From contig OW051469.1 of NCBI GenBank assembly GCA_932521025.1, forward strand, positions 3,422,398 through 3,486,397: a DNA stretch of 64,000 nucleotides. The letters run 5' to 3'. A model generated the notes under the pieces. That model saw only the letters and a list, made by a program, of their open reading frames with translations. It made no database searches and was not told where the DNA came from. Made by a program: the position numbers and the translations under genes. Within the stretch, counting starts at the first letter, position 1. Each line of letters opens with the position of its first letter. Source of the stretch: Oscheius onirici. Lineage: Eukaryota > Nematoda > Chromadorea > Rhabditida > Rhabditidae. Positions 33,561 to 47,752 of this stretch are shown one piece after another.

Positions 33561-36204
33561 ATGGCGGCAGCTGGGAAGCAACAATTAGCTGTCGGAATGG
33601 ACGATTTTGAGCATCCGGAAGACGGCTTCGCCGACGATGACCTGCTGTCGCCGGAGGAGAGCTCAGGTAACTTTTTTCTTGCCTTTTTTAAAGTTGAGCT
33701 GTCGTCCGGAGAACAAAACATTTGTTGTGTGTGGGCAAGTGCGCAAAATGTTTTGAGCGTACCCCGATTTTCCTCGGATTCTATTGTGTTGTTAAGTTTT
33801 TGGCACACAGCATCAGAATAATAGGTGTTTTTCTGTAAGAGCTCTTGAGAAAGTCGAAGATATTCATTGATGATTCTCTGTAGAACAACGCTCTTTATCG
33901 GTCTCCATAAAATCTTTAAAGTTTGTTATTAAAAAGATAACCTGCTTTAATGCTTGAGTAATGCCATTTTGTACCGATTTCATCAGTTTTGATGACACTG
34001 TTAGCTCAAAATTCGTTCCCCCCTGTCTATCAAAAACGTGTCTCACGAAAAACAATGCTGAAACCCAGATATATTGTTTCCTCTCTTTATTTCCAACAAA
34101 GAAAGATCAAAAACATACCCTTCTTTCGTTCTAAAATAGCCATATATCCATCTCAAATATCCTCATCTCGTGCCCAGAACCACATTTCACACGCCGCTAC
34201 TGTTTATTTAGTCTCCTCGTCCATTTTCAGTGCTGATGGATCTGCCGGCGTCGGTCTCTTTTCTAGAGCGAGAGGATTTCGAATCTGAATTCGGCAGCGG
34301 CCCCGGAGACGATCCGTTCGGCGAAGATTTTTCCGCAATCCGCTCCCTGGAAATTGTCGAAGTTTTGGCCGAAGGAGACCGTGTTGCCAGGCCAATTATC
34401 GTCATTTATGCCTACAGGCTACCGTCAAGCAAGTCAATAGATCAGGCGAAGCTGTTGGCGTATCTTCAACACACATTGGATGCGGTATTTTTATTCATTT
34501 TTGATATAAAAAATGATGCTTAAGGTGGTGGATCTGGACTACACAATTGTGTATTTTCACTATGGACTAAGGAGTCACAACAAGCCGCCCATCAAATGGC
34601 TCTTTCAGGCCTATAAGGTCCTTGATAGAAAGTGAGTTGACCGGCTTATGTTTCTATCTTCGCCGAGAGGCTAAACTTCGGTGCAAAATGTAGTTTCTAG
34701 GAGAATGGGTAACTTTCAGGAAAAACTAGGAAATTACCAAAAAAAACATCGTTTGCAGATACAAGAAGAATCTCAAAGCGCTCTACGTGGTCCATCCGAC
34801 GCGTTTTATCCGAATCTTATGGGGACTCTTCAAGCCGTTCATCTCCTCTAAATTCGAGGACAAACTTCACTACGTGAACAACATAAAAGACCTCGAATCG
34901 GCTCTAGAACTATCCAGGTATTTTTATCTCCTGTAAAGCTTAAAAACGTTAAAATTAGGTTAAATCTGCCGCAGCCTATTCGGGACCACGACAAGCAGTT
35001 TGGATACTCGTCCGGGAACAGTCGGCCTCCGACACCACCAAATCCGCCTCGGCCAACGCAACAATTTAACGTTCCTTTGGATTTCATCCTCTCTCACAAT
35101 CCGAACCTCGACGTGCCGCCGATAGTGTCGGATCTGATCGAATTCTTGGAAGCTAATGCTCTCGAAGTGGAAGGAATTTTCAGGAAGAGCGCAAACGTTG
35201 GCAGTATCAAGAGACTACAGGAGAGGATCAATATGGGTAGGTTTTTATAGAAAGAAGGGCTTTTTCTTGTTTAAAAGCCGTTGAGAGAGTATCGGACTGA
35301 ACATTGAAAAACTGCCGGAATAGACGGCATTTAGTCACATTAGCCGTCTTTCTGCAGGTCAAGTAGCTTGAAGAATGTCACTGTCATCTTTCGAAAAAAT
35401 GCTATTGAGATACAGGAAAGCGTCAAGATTTTGCGTTGACTCCCAATGCCCACTTCTTGAGAGATTTCTTCTGTTCTTGCTGTCAACAAGTCATTCTTTG
35501 AAGAATGCAGAAAAAAAAGGAACAAAATCGCCCTTTTCCAACCTTTTCTTCCACTAGATTGCTCCTTTTTTCTCACTAACAAATGAGTAACGAGTAAAAT
35601 TGTCAAATATTTCCAGTTACCTTTGTTCGAGATCAAAACTGCGCAAATGTAACTGGCTTTACAGCTTCATTCACTCTAACTAAACCTTCATTTCCAGGAG
35701 AAAGGATAGACTTTGGTCAGGACGCAGAATACAAGGAAAACGGCTACGTGGCCTGCATCCACGCCTCGGTCCTCCTAAAGACGTTTCTTCGCTCCCTCGG
35801 CGAACCAGTCACTACAAATGTTCTCTATCCGAAACTGGCGGAAATTGCCGGTACTTTTTGCCGTTCTTTTTTATCTAATTTATTTGCTTCAGATGTTCCC
35901 AAGACGTCGAAAACTGGCGCCGTCAAAGAATTTGTCCATCTTCTGCCTCGACCGAACTATCTCCTTCTGAAGACTGTTATCCACTTTTTGACCAAGGTAT
36001 TGGCTTAAAAATTTCGCTATTTTTGAATATTTTCAGGTGGCGGCTCATTCCAAAGTCAACCTAATGACTGCCAACAACTTGAGCGTCGTCTTCGGTCCGA
36101 ATTTGACCTGGCCCACGGACCAGCAAGTCCCCCTAACCCAGCTGAACAATCTCAACAATTTCTGCTACCGTCTAATTGTCGACTACGAGCTGATTTTTGA
36201 TTAG
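33561..36204 (+). CDS. Sec14-domain Rho GTPase-activating protein (ARHGAP1 / p50RhoGAP-like)
   Basis: Stimulates GTP hydrolysis by Rho-family GTPases (human ARHGAP1 favours Cdc42). About 420 residues. An acidic N-terminus ([20 protein letters not shown]) is followed by a CRAL-TRIO/Sec14 lipid-binding domain ([68 protein letters not shown]), a proline-rich linker ([20 protein letters not shown]) that could bind SH3 domains, and a RhoGAP domain with the arginine finger in [36 protein letters not shown], and [19 protein letters not shown], ending DYELIFD. Arg finger and Asn/Pro signatures are intact, so it should be active. Several introns of 40-500 nt; the intron after the arginine-finger exon is long. 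Confidence 0.92.
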
Positions 36205-36393
36205 GCTCCTTTTCATCCCCTTTTAACATATTGGTCTCTTGAAAATCGTCCCCTTTGTCGGTCTGTGATAGAGCATTTAACTTATTGCGCTTGTAGAAAC
36301 CTTTGTAAAAACCTGTTTATAAAAACCAAAAATTCGTAATAATACCGGACAATTGGGGGATAGAAAAAAAAGCTTCAATTTCGAAAGGGACAT

Positions 36394-37132
36394 CTATTGA
36401 GCAGCAGCTGGCTTTCCTCGGATGTTGAGCGGTCCAACGTTGTCGCCGGCTGAAAATGGAAGGATTGGAAAAGTTTGGAGAATACAAGGGCTAGAAAGGA
36501 GCTAGGAACGTCGACAAATGCAGAAACCTGGCCTATTTCTCATAACATTTTGACAGATGTGCTTGCTTTTCTCGATAAGTTCAATCACTTCACGAGAACT
36601 GAAAAGTTAGCTTTCCATGCACAAGTACAACCTATAAATTGGCATGTCTCGACAGAGCAAAGCGACTTAATTTTTTACGCAAAAAACCCTTGACAGAATA
36701 GGTGCTTGGGACATTGCCCACTTAGCAGCATTTAGTGCTTTTCACGTTTGTCGACCTAGCTACAGACCTATCTAGCTACATCAAATTCGTATTTTCACAT
36801 AAACGACATACAGAGAAAACATACTGGCTTTGTTGTGAGCATTGTGGCTACCGTCACAGAGAGGGAACTTTTCGCTCTTCCAGCACCGACAATACGACTT
36901 CTTCTCGCCAATATCCTCGACATCGATCACGTCGGCAACCTTCGAACAACCGAGCTTGATCTTGTGATTGACACGACGGCTTTCCAGCTTTCTTCCGACC
37001 TAAATCATTTTTATATTTTAAGCTAAAAAGTGGGAAAATTACAATGTATCCGATGAGAGCACCTCCAGCCACGAGACCGACGGCATAGGCGATGCACTTG
37101 GCTTGGCACTGGCCGGAAGGAGCAGAGGACAT
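36394..37132 (-). CDS. cisd-1: CDGSH iron-sulfur domain protein (CISD1/2, mitoNEET-like)
   Basis: Outer mitochondrial or ER membrane protein carrying a redox-active 2Fe-2S cluster with three Cys and one His ligands. Three exons, 105 residues (human CISD1 is 108). The N-terminal exon is a membrane anchor (CIAYAVGLVAGGALIGYI). The next exon has the cluster-binding motif C-x-C-x9-C-x3-H read as YCRCWKSEKFPLCDGSHNAH, all four ligands present. The short last exon ends VGPLNIRGKPAAAQ. It lies beside the mitoferrin gene, which also serves mitochondrial iron. CISD1 and CISD2 cannot be separated with confidence. Confidence 0.93.
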
Positions 37133-38350
37133 CTATAAAAACGAGTCTTTGTCGGATTGGTGAAAATAATTTGAGTAAAAAACGAGTTTTAGGCAGGAAT
37201 GGTCAGCGAAATCGATACTGGATCGTAGTAGAATTAACGAGGCGGCAGGCTGAACGGAAAGGACAGAACGGGGAGATAACAGGGACGATTGGAAGTTCAA
37301 CAGCAAGGGCACGAGAAAGAAAGAAAGATGAATTGTAGCCTATTTTGGGGAAAATTGAAGAGTCGCTGGAGCAAAGCTCAACGATAGACGGCGGAAAGGG
37401 CCACTTTCACCAACTAAAGAAGTTTTTGCGTACATTGTGTTTAAAAACTATTTGCTCCATTCGCAAACACAGTGACAGATTTCTGGTAAATGGGAGTCTG
37501 AAAATGCAAAACAAACTATTAATTGGGGCATATTTAGGAAGAATTGACTGAAAGCAAATCGCGGGAACAAAATCCAGCGACGCACCGCACAAGAGGAAGC
37601 AGTGGGCAATTGTTTGAGGTAGAAATGACTAAACGGAAGGCGATGAATCGAAATTTAGCGATACTCGACTGTAAGCGGCGGTTTGGCAGTCGTTTTCAAC
37701 ATTTTTACTTTGGCAAAGTGACAGCAAGCAACTTGGGAGAAATTTTTCGAAAGCCGAGCCAAAGACGGAAAATCAGCTAAAAAGGGAAAAACAAACAAAC
37801 AACCTAAACTTTTTGATCCCAGAGAGAGTGGGTATCATGTTTTCTTATAAATTGTTCTCAGAGGCAGACAGTGTGAAACATATGGAATACTTCTACACAT
37901 TTTTCATGCGCAGGCAGGTAACTATGGCAGTGAAAGAAACAAAATTAATGTCGAAGAAAATGTAGACAAAGTTACACAAAAAAGTTACCAGGAGAATACA
38001 TAACATAGACAAGATTTGGCTCTTTTCAACCACTAAAACTACAATAAAAAGGTAAAAATAAAAGGAAAAGCTTCATTTTTTGCTGAGTAGAAAGAGAAAG
38101 AACAACGAGATTGTTCAGATGGGGAGGAGGAAAAGGACGGTTGTTTTCAATAATTCCTCGAAGGGTCTATTCTGATAACAACAAAGGGAAAAACAAACAA
38201 ACAACCTAAGCTTTTTGAGCTAAATAGAAATCTAAACTAACGTCTTTTTGGCGATAACAAAAATTGGGAAAGCTCCAGAAAAAAAGTGGCACACACGGTG
38301 TGGGAAAAACTACTCGCAATGCAAAAAAGTTTTTTGTCGTTATAAGTGAA
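37133..38350. other. Gene-free stretch with a 35-bp direct repeat
   Basis: No gene was found. The sequence AAAGGGAAAAACAAACAAAC followed by AACCTAA(A/G)CTTTTTGA occurs at 37781-37815 and again at 38183-38217, about 400 bp apart and in the same orientation. This may be a small duplication or the ends of a non-LTR or solo element; no coding sequence lies between. Confidence 0.45.
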
Positions 38351-40302
38351 TCAGCTACTGTAGTCGAGGACGTATTTGAAGAGCTCGTAGACGGACCATG
38401 ATAATGCTGTCGCAGGAACCTGAATTCGAGTTAAAATTATGGCTAGAATGATGAATAACCTGGAAAATTACACGGGCTTGTAGACCACAGGCAAAGCCGG
38501 AAAGTCCTCGCTGAGCGTAGATTGTTCGTGCGGCGTCGGCGAAACCTCTGTAGTGAACGGTGGCCTGAAAATAAGGAGAAGTTTTCGAGTTTTGGTGAGA
38601 CTATTGTCAGCCTTGTCTCAGTCTAACTTGACATAAGAAACGTAGCCAGCCGAGCACGATTGCCCGTTGTTTTTCAGGATCCAGTCTCAGACTGCTTCTA
38701 GGAAGTGTTCGAGAAATTTCAAAGGCACCCAGCTAGTTACGTTTCAAAGGTGCCAAGTGGAAGACAATGATCGGTCACGAATGAGCACAGAAAAAATGAA
38801 GCTAACGAAACGCTTTGCTCAACAACAAAAGTAGGTAACAAGCCTGTTTTTATGACTGTTCTAGCGCGAATTGCCTGCACCTAGCCATCAAAAAACAAGT
38901 TTTGAAATCCCAGCAAAATAGATAAGTGTTATACGTATTCGTCTCACATTTTGGGGCCACAATATGGACCACATTGACTTCACGTTGTGTTGGATGGCTA
39001 AGTATTCACTACTTACGCGCTGGAAGCGTCTCAGATCGTTCGTCAAGATCAATTTTTCACGTTTGTTAATGCTACACACCGATTGCCACATCTCAACGTT
39101 GGAAGATCATCATTTTTGTCATAAATTTAGCCAAAACCTCACAATATTCTCACAAAAAACCTTAAAAATATCTCACCTTCATCAATATCCTCTTATCTCC
39201 TTGAACTTCAGCTTCAGGCGTTTGCTGCGTGTTCAGGACCGTTTTTATACAATCCAATGGTGTTGTGGCTGCCGCAGCCAGTCCTCCAGCCAGTCCACCG
39301 GCAATTAGATGCGATTTCGGGTCGTACTTGTGCTCCGGATTGAGTATCTGCTGCCAGAACTCGTAGCACATAAAGTGGATCATTTGAAAGGGCACGTTCA
39401 TTGTCAACTGCGTGGCATAGGACTTGTAAAAGGCGTTAATTCCCTCCCTCTTGTAAATACAACGAACGCATTCGAGGGAGCTCCCGTACGGGCTGAACGC
39501 CATCTGCATTCGCTGCTTAACAACCTAAATTAAGAGATTTTCAGGCAGAAACGTTAAAAAACCTCAGCAGGGTTCATAACGGCGTCGTGAACAAGCGTGG
39601 CGAGGACGCCTGAAGCTCCATAAGCTAGCGTATTTCCGTGCCCGGCGGTGTTTCCCGTCAAAAAGGCCTTGGACTTTTCGTAGACTGTGAAGTAGAGAGC
39701 GTGAGCCGGCATCGAGCCAGCGGCTACAGCATTGACACCTCGCAGAGGACGCAGCCAGCCTTCTCTAAAGAATTTAATTGAATTTCACAGGCACACACAC
39801 AAAGACTTAAAACTGTAATAGAATGGATGGCATATATGAAAACCATTTTTTCGAATTAAAAAAAGCGAACCTCTTGACGATGCTCATGAGCGAATGAACG
39901 GGCGTTGGACATTTCGCCTCGGGGCAGGGACAGAGTGACTGCATTCTGGTCTTGACGCTGTCGAACGGGAACATGACACAGTGCTCGACGGCACCGGCCA
40001 GCGCTCCTGCGGCCAGATGTACCTGAAGCTGAAATATAAGCGGTGGAATGAGTGTTCTTTTGATGGGGTTAGTACACACCACGACAGAGGCACTACAGTT
40101 AGTTTTTTTTTAAATATCACAATCACTCTAAAAGCTTGAAATCTGGCTAAACAACAAGAACACTTTTTTGCACCAATCTGACCAAAAGTAGGCTGACAAT
40201 TTGGAGACAATTTACGTCTCATCAGACCTCAAAACATGGGAAAAATGTGAAAAGACTAACCGGGACACTGTGTGTCGGAAGCGATTCGTATTCGTCTTCC
40301 AT
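38351..40302 (-). CDS. mfn-1: Mitoferrin-like mitochondrial carrier (SLC25A28/37)
   Basis: Inner mitochondrial membrane carrier of the SLC25 family that imports iron for Fe-S cluster and haem synthesis. About 310 residues in three tandem carrier repeats: repeat 1 ([31 protein letters not shown]), repeat 2 ([32 protein letters not shown]), and repeat 3 ([32 protein letters not shown]). Each repeat has the P-x-[DE]-x2-[KR]-type signature (PFDSVK, PAEVVK, PLDCIK). The wording [19 protein letters not shown] is diagnostic of mitoferrin rather than other carriers, and the matrix-side M-N-P-A-E motif fits the iron contact site. The start exon [14 protein letters not shown] is short. An intron of about 600 nt precedes the exon [20 protein letters not shown]. 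Confidence 0.92.
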
Positions 40303-40495
40303 CAGGAAACCCTCGCTCAGTCTTAACTTTATTTTTTTGCTTACAAAACCAAACTTTTAAGGTTTCGAAATATAAAGCCGGTCAAAGAACCGAAAGCATG
40401 AAAATGAAAAAAAAAGGCAGACAAAAACAATTCATAAAAACAACCATAAATCAACAATAACGAGAAAATGTGAGAAAATACTGAAATCAACGTTT

Positions 40496-42349
<1,854 letters not shown>

Positions 42350-42754
42350 CTAAAACAGAAAAATAGCTACAAAAAAAAAAGATTTATATCGAGAATTAGA
42401 AGCAAAAAAGTTGCGAATTGAATGTGGGAACCGCGCTAGATCTGCATCATCTATTTTCGATTGCACGCGACGGGAGGTCTATGGAACATAATCTACGCCA
42501 TTTTTGTGCTTTTATAGCAGAAAATGGAAAAAAATATAGCTCAAATTGAAGGAAAAGGAGCAGAAAACACGATAAAAAAATATCTGCAAATCAATTTCAC
42601 TTGATTCAAACGCCCGTGCAGTTTCGATTTTTTATTGCGAGACCCAGACACACCGAAATCAGCGGGAAGTTCAAATCACCCTAAATTCTGGAATTTTGAC
42701 TTTTTCTCTGTCTCTTTTTCAACGAACACTAAAGTTAACATTTTATGATTTGCT

Positions 42755-42898
42755 AAAAAAAAGAGAGCTCGACCATAACCCATTTAATTCGCTGCGAGAC
42801 CGGAATAACAACAGAAACTTAGCTGAGTATCCTATGTTTCCAAGTTATAAGGGTCTTGCGCGGAAATAAATGGGTTACGGTCGAGCTCTCTTTTTTTT
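42755..42898. repeat. Hairpin repeat with 31-bp arms
   Basis: AAAAAAAAGAGAGCTCGACC with ATAACCCATTT on the left is mirrored by AAATGGGTTACGGTCGAGCT and CTCTTTTTTTT on the right, with a single mismatch in the arm. The core loop is about 85 bp and there is no coding capacity. Confidence 0.7.
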
Positions 42899-42953
42899 GA
42901 ACTAACCATACTATAGGTCTTGCCGGGACAGTCCCGAAATTGGCAAAGTCACG

Positions 42954-43357
42954 GTAATACTATAGCAGGCACTCCCTCCATTCAAATATTTTGGCGCGCA
43001 AGCCATAAATTGACTAAATTCGCGTTTTTAACCATTTTTCCAGTATTATTTCACGTTCTAGCTGCTTTTATCGAACGCAGCATCAAAAACTAACCCTTGG
43101 GTGAGTGTCCAATCGAATAAAATAGTGAAAAATCTAGAGAAACTCTCGGGGGGTGCAATATGTTAGCGATGTTGCTTATTCTGAAGTATTTCGCCTAATT
43201 TTTCAAGTATTTCGGCATCCTAGGGGTTATAATTGGCGCCGAGTTTGATAAACACATCTAGAACGTGAAAAAATAACGGAAAAGTGGTGAAAATCCCGAT
43301 TTCAATCATTGCGCGCCAAAATATTTGAATGGAGGGGGGTGCCTGCTATAGTATTAC
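42954..43357. mobile_element. MITE with 47-bp terminal inverted repeats
   Basis: Left end GTAATACTATAGCAGGCACT continues through CCATTCAAATATTTTGGCGC; the right end is its mirror (GCGCCAAAATATTTGAATGG ... CTATAGTATTAC). A second, inner pair of inverted blocks surrounds TTTATCGAACGCAGC, as in the related element at 51371. About 404 bp, no frame. Confidence 0.75.
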
Positions 43358-43673
43358 CCATTTTTCTGGTTTCTTTCTTGCCTATCAATCGTAAAAACGC
43401 TCTCTATGATTTTATGTAAAAAGAATTCCAAAATGATCAAAAATAGAAAAAGAAGCTCTAAGAGGGTGTCGATGCTGGTGTTTGCGAATATAGGCCTGGA
43501 AATAGTACTCCTACTTGTGATTTATCAATCCTGCCGATGATAGCACTTGCTTTGACGAAGATAAGCGATAAAAATTGAAAACTAAACAATTTTCCACTAG
43601 TTTTTTCTTAAAATCATAGAGGGCATTTCCACGATTGATAGGCTAGGCAAAAAAAGAAACAAGAAAAATGGGT
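43356..43673. mobile_element. MITE abutting the previous one
   Basis: Left arm ACCCATTTTTCTGGTTTCTT, then GCCTATCAATCGT, then CTCTATGATTTTA; the right arm mirrors it, ending AAACAAGAAAAATGGGT. About 318 bp and non-coding. It starts at the last bases of the neighbouring MITE, so one element inserted at the edge of the other or they moved together. Confidence 0.65.
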
Positions 43674-45154
43674 TAAAAATAAGAAAAAAGAACGAAAATT
43701 CGACTAGAAAAACGGTAAAAATTTGAAATCCCCGCCTAAAATAATTTGCGCGCCAAGTCGACTCGAGACCAAGCCGGGACCAGAAATTTGAAACTCATTT
43801 TGGCGAGACCTATAACAAGTTTATTCGGTCAATTATGCTATCCGATGAAGACACGTAGACTCGAATCTCATAGATTGAGAGTGTTCAGGCCATCAGTTTC
43901 AAGTCCTCAAAGTCATAGGATGTTTTTCCGAGAGTTACACGGAACCGGACCATAAGATCAATCGCCTGTCGCTCTTATTCATCTGTGTAGAGAACCTTGT
44001 GTAGTCCCTGATATGTCTGTTGAGTGTCTAGCTGTCTGTGTCGTTCTTGAGCTTTTCGGGCGGCTCACACTAAATAGTTTGATTTTGATGCTACTGCAAT
44101 ACATACCTGGCCTGTCGGGGAGCAGAGAAGCAAGTTAGCTCGTGTCCATGTACAGAACACGCTGGAAAAAAAAGTTTGCTTGAATACGGAGCAAAAAAGA
44201 GAGTTTTAGAGAGGCTGACAAGAAGAGTGTAGTTAGATGATACAAAGAGAGCAAAGAGGTATCTGGTAGCCCAAGGAGGATGTAGATAAAAGAGAGACGC
44301 CGCTAAGAAAAGGTTCATTTAACAAATAGGACCTGGGAAGTCCAGTATTTGTCCTTATAAGGCGAAGGAGAACCAAAAGAGAAAACAAAAGGATGTTGCA
44401 CGGCGTTTCAAAACAGTGGAAACGGCATGTACACTTTTTTTCGCACCAATTTGAGAAACTACTGGCGGCAATTAAAATTTCCAGATTTATTATTTTTATT
44501 CTGGACTAATATCGCTCGAAAGCATCCATTTTTCGACGTTTATATGTCCTTTTCCTAAACGAGCTCAGTATAGCTGCATAAATGACAAAAAAAAATCATA
44601 TTAGTATCGTCTAACCCTACAAGGAACGAGATCTTTCGGAATCTAGGATTTTCACCAAGATTTTTATCGTCCTCTCATCAGATTCAGGTTCTTCATCACT
44701 GGAATATCATTTTCCTAGCATTTGGACGTCTCACGTAGTATAAATGCAGCAGAATTTGTTTTTAGTGCTTATTTGAGGCAAAGTTGGTTTTCCTCTTTGA
44801 CAACTTCTTCACTATGTTCAATCACGCGAAATTGAGGAGGAAAGAGTAAAAAAAAGGATCATTTGCTAGGTTAGAACAACCTGGAAAAATTCGATTTATC
44901 GAAAAAAAAAAATCACGTTTGAATCGCTCGCCAGAGGAATACAGTAGGCGATTACTGTAGTATACTGTAATAATGAAACTGGGCGGCATTACGTCTCATT
45001 CAAACAGGTGTACACGTTGTTGAAACGCCGTGGCTGTAAAGCCGAGGAGTCGAATTTGAATTATCTGCGAAATGCCTGCCCAGCAACTGTCGGCGGGGTG
45101 ATTATTTATTTGCCGGGTTCACAATTACAAGGAAGGTTCATAATCGTCTTTATT
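43674..45154. other. Gene-free stretch with weak inverted ends
   Basis: No believable gene. GCACGGCGTTTCAAAACA (44398) and GTTGTTGAAACGCCGTGG (about 45017) are inverted, with matching TGTACAC nearby, which suggests the eroded ends of a roughly 640-bp element. Confidence 0.35.
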
Positions 45155-45532
45155 CTACTGAACACCAGGATTCAAAGGTCCATAACTCTTCAAGAGCTTA
45201 GAAAAGGTCTCAGGATCAAGAGTGGCATCGAGATCGCCCTCATAAGACGAGAAATCCATGGGGATGGAAGGGAAGAAGTGCTTCTGGTGAACAATCAGAT
45301 CAGATACTTATCGAATATTCAGCAAGATTGTAAAATTACGCCGGTGCGTTTGTTTGTACACGATCACGAGATAACTGGTCTTGGAAGGATTCGGGACAAA
45401 GATTATGGGTACATCCGTCTTGTCAGTTCTGTTCTCATGTACATAACAACCGGCCATGAGTCGAACTTCACCGCTATTGGACCTGGCCGAAATTTTCTTG
45501 ATTCGATGATTCCAGTTTTCGTATCTCCACTT
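45155..45532 (-). pseudogene. Last-exon relic of the F-box-like family (member B)
   Basis: An exon begins after an acceptor at 45532 with KWRYENWNHRIKKI and ends PMDFSSYEGDLDATLDPETF to the stop at 45155, with AATAAA immediately after (45149-45154). It matches member C (STPFDFSSYDADPDLPLNPE) and member A (RPVIDLSGYSEDPDAPLDPQ). In the middle, ...NIR is followed by TAA and then VSDLIVHQKHFF in the same frame, where member C reads IRTLSDMLHFQ, so one in-frame nonsense codon breaks it. No upstream family exons were found. The 178-codon plus-strand frame on the same bases is its shadow. Confidence 0.65.
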
Positions 45533-46419
45533 CTGAAAGGATGAGTTTTTTTTTGAAAATTTTTCGTAGAATTACCTCAACAAGTCCTAATCTCAAGTAG
45601 GTTAATTACAGTTCAAATGACCTGTAATGAGCCCGCCTAATCTCTGTCGACAGAGCAATCTTACCTTTATTGAGTTTGATACAGAGCTCATTCTTCATGT
45701 TCAGCCTCACGATGGCCTACAAAGACATAGCGAAATCCCCATCGCTTTTTATGTCTACCCCTGAAAATGCAGAAGATACCACAGACTGAAGAGAAAGCAT
45801 CATGAACGATCTCTGCCCCCTGCTGTTTCTGTGATTTCAACTCCACCAGACGACTTCGTCGCCTGGCGGCGTCGTGCGCCAAACTTTTCTATCTACTCTT
45901 TACCGCTTACTAAAGCTTTCTACATATCTCTAACACAGTAGAACCCAAAGTCTGTAAAACTCCAAGTTCAAAAGTAACTTGCTATCTAATCCTGACAACT
46001 TTAGACTTGCTACGACGAATCTCGTGGCCATGGATAAACAGACAGTCACACTATGCTTCTTAATAGTTTTGATCCGATGATCCTTGTCCAGCTCCAGTTG
46101 CCGGTGGGATAACGGCTGAGATGTCGAAAAACGAGATGGAAACTTTTGGGTTAACTCGATTTGATTCCAATTTGAATGATTCGCGAGCCTTTTCGACTCT
46201 ATTAAAATTGGGTTCAGACCTCATCTCGATTCGGAATAACTGTAACTGGACTTTTCAACTCGACGCACAAGCATAATGGAAACGGGCACAAATGAAAGTA
46301 GACTCTTTTGTAGTCTCGAGAATTGGTCAGTGATCTGATTCTGTTCAAATTTAAGACTGTAAGAGTTGCACTGCAAAAATTAATGAATACACGTTTATGA
46401 AGCAAACACAAAAGAGAGA
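45533..46419. other. Gene-poor stretch with a possible exon remnant
   Basis: On the minus strand an open frame at 45880-45688 encodes a basic stretch (AARRRSRLVELKSQKQQ) and GRHKKRWGFRYVFVGHREAE, with AATAAA soon after the stop. It has no good start codon (TTG only) or upstream exon, so it is best read as a gene fragment. Nothing else is seen. Confidence 0.3.
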
Positions 46420-47752
46420 TCACATTATTTGTACCATTGCTATCTGTCCGGGACAGTAGACGTAACTCATGTCCTGATCGTCATCTTCCGGCTCGGGAAT
46501 AACTGGATCAGCCGTCAGGAGTCCTTTTTCTATTGCTTCCATACTGGGATAGAAATTGTTAAATTTGGAAGCCATCATCCAGCCGTAATTGTAGCCAGAA
46601 CTCCAAGGAGCTTCAATCTGTGTTCCCGCCGGTTTGTCTGTCAGTTCTATCTAAAAAAACTGGATTGAACACAGATGGAAAATGTCTCTCTATCTTTCTG
46701 CCTTTCTTTGTCTCTCAGTCTCTGGAACTATGAACAAAAAAACCGAAGAAAATCGTAACTAACCGAAGCCAGACACCTCCTGTTTCCACAACAAATCATA
46801 TTTTGTTCTGTACTGCTGCCAAAATCCACGACCCGAAGACGGTAGGAAGCACACCACCGACACCGATAAACCTCCTTGTTTTTCGTCTTTTTACCTCTTC
46901 CCTATAAAAATAGGAATCAAAACTATTGTAAGTGAAAACATACCCTCCCTCTCGCTTTCCGACCGTCCTCCTTCGGAATTGAGTCCGCTCTCTCCTCCTC
47001 TTTCAACTTGGCTGCTTGTATTTTGGCCAGATCCGTTTCTACTTTGATGTTTGCGAAGTCTTCTGAAAATAAGGATTACACAAAGACTTTGTGGAATTTT
47101 TTTGAGAGACGAACTGAAGAAGAGAACTTATTCGAGAATCTATTTGAATAGACTTTCTATTTCTAACGGCTTGTCAAATAGGAACAAGTCAGTTACTCGA
47201 TTAGAAAAGATATCGCGAATTGAAAAATATCCGTTGTTCAGTAACTAAAATTGAAAGTTAGCTGCCTTTTTTGTTGGGGAGATGGTCTGAACAAAAAACT
47301 GTCATGCCCTGACTTTCGCCCGACTCTCACTGAAAGTGTTCCCACTGTCTGTAAAGCATACGTACTTTCTCCTGAACGTAGATTTGAATATCTTAAAAAA
47401 TTCGGAGTATTTTGAACTAATCCAGATTCTTACTGTCTGACTAATTTACGTTTCCAAAATAAACTCCAGAAACTTTTGGAAGACGAAACCCTGAAGCTTT
47501 TTCCTGTCTATCAGTAGTACCTTCATTCCCCCTTTAAAACATATAAATAAATTGTTTAACCGCCTCACCTAGACTCATTTCCCCGCTTATCAATCTCCTT
47601 GTATCCTTCAATGTCAACTTCTTCTCATATCGGACTCCAACTCTTTGTTCCTGAAGGAAATTTATGGCCTCGTGAACGACGGGATAGTAACGGATCTTCT
47701 TCCCCGCCACTGTGAATTCTTTGTATTTTGCCGGCTCGAAGTCTTCTTCCAT
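46420..47752 (-). CDS. Unrecognised protein with a Cys-rich putative zinc site
   Basis: No family recognised. Exons: MEEDFEPAKYKEFTVAGKKI... to EMSLG (47752 on); EDFANIKVETDLAKIQAAKL... to GRKARGR; GRGKKTKNKEVYRCRWCASY... to RRCLAS; and IELTDKPAGTQIEAPW... ending at 46420. Phases match at all three junctions, giving about 220 residues. The third exon has CRWC and later ICCGNRRC, a plausible C4-type zinc site. The second has a basic stretch resembling a nuclear-targeting patch. The last is acidic (PVIPEPEDDDQDMSYVYCPG). The layout is coherent for a small nuclear protein, but that is inference. The first intron is long. Confidence 0.55.

Noticed and set aside
45008-45544. 178-codon plus-strand open frame
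   Set aside because: It is the complement of the F-box-like last exon (member B), whose minus-strand frame matches two paralogues.
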